Source: an uncultured Phascolarctobacterium sp.
GTDB taxonomy: Bacteria > Bacillota > Negativicutes > Acidaminococcales > Acidaminococcaceae
Direction: 5' to 3'
DNA length: 5,299 bases
Assembly (NCBI GenBank): GCA_937906915.1
Contig: CALCUU010000270.1
Coordinates: 1 to 5,299, forward strand
In this document: piece by piece, positions 5,105 through 5,299 of the stretch
How positions within the stretch are numbered: the stretch's first letter is position 1
How the letters are laid out: each line of letters starts with the position of its first letter
Position numbers and translations under genes: made by a program
Notes under the pieces: generated by a model
Seen by the model: the letters and a program-made list of their open reading frames with translations, nothing else
Databases searched by the model: none
Told to the model about the DNA's origin: nothing

Positions 5105-5299
5105 GGTTCTTATTTATAACATTATTTCCTGAACAAATTGAGCAGGCTGTTTCCCACAGTATTATCAAGCGTGGTATTGACAAGGGTTTAATTGAAGTTA
5201 GCTGCATTAACCCTCGTGAATTTACCACCGATAAGCACCGCACTGTGGATGATACTCCCTTTGGCGGTGGGGCAGGTATGGTTTTGAAACCGGAGCCTA
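5101..5299 (+). CDS. trmD: tRNA (guanine-N1)-methyltransferase TrmD, N-terminal part (3' end outside window)
   Basis: The frame from ATG 5101 stays open to the window edge, giving 66 of the usual ~240-250 residues. The start MRFLFITLFPEQIEQAVSHS matches TrmD. Further along are SIIKRGIDKGLIEV, the segment REFTTDKHRTVDDTPFGGG, and the glycine-rich GGGAGM (55-60), typical of the family. TrmD uses S-adenosylmethionine to methylate N1 of G37, 3' of the anticodon, which prevents +1 frameshifting; the SAM-binding trefoil knot lies downstream of the window. The start overlaps the rimM stop as ATGA (5101-5104), and there is no good Shine-Dalgarno sequence (the nearest GGA is 15 bases away), so translation is probably coupled to rimM. 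In the usual gene order rplS would follow. Confidence 0.97.
   Translation, partial: MRFLFITLFPEQIEQAVSHSIIKRGIDKGLIEVSCINPREFTTDKHRTVDDTPFGGGAGMVLKPEP

Noticed and set aside
1..5299. Mobile elements, CRISPR repeats, tRNA/rRNA genes, toxin-antitoxin or defence genes
   Set aside because: Genes are contiguous and conserved in order on one strand, the longest gap is about 70 bases, and no direct repeats or RNA gene signatures were seen on either strand.

Overview
The window is a compact stretch of housekeeping genes, all on the + strand. It reads: 3' end of smc, ftsY, ylxM, ffh, rpsP, khpA (ylqC-type), ylqD, rimM, and the 5' end of trmD. This is the well-known Bacillota (Firmicutes) order linking chromosome condensation, the signal recognition particle (SRP) pathway and the rpsP-rimM-trmD ribosome/tRNA-modification cluster. 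Having ylxM between ftsY and ffh, and khpA-ylqD between rpsP and rimM, points firmly to Bacillota. The moderate base composition and the sequence style suggest a Negativicutes-like anaerobe (Phascolarctobacterium or Acidaminococcus relatives), but that finer placement is only an impression.

Region 1 (1-1837): the C-terminal coiled coil and ATPase head half of Smc, then the SRP receptor FtsY, whose ribosome-binding site lies inside the last smc codons. Region 2 (1838-3612): a 70-base gap carrying a perfect-consensus housekeeping promoter (TTGACA, 17 bases, TATAAT), then the small helix-turn-helix protein YlxM and the SRP GTPase Ffh. Region 3 (3613-5299): a short gap with a textbook Shine-Dalgarno sequence before rpsP (ribosomal protein bS16), then khpA, ylqD, rimM and trmD. 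The last three are joined by TAATG and ATGA stop/start overlaps. No intrinsic terminator was seen in any gap, so the whole array could be read through from upstream, with ylxM onward also driven by its own promoter.

The genes cooperate in protein targeting and ribosome production. Ffh with 4.5S/scRNA (not in the window) captures signal sequences on ribosomes and docks with FtsY at the membrane. S16 and RimM act in 30S assembly, KhpA is a small RNA-binding protein, and TrmD makes m1G37 in tRNAs. There is no mobile element, CRISPR array, RNA gene or defence system, and nothing here looks like an undescribed system.

The points most worth checking are a strong 11-bp hairpin inside the first codons of rimM (a possible translational brake within the operon), the exact-consensus promoter before ylxM, and YlqD, a conserved protein whose function I do not know.
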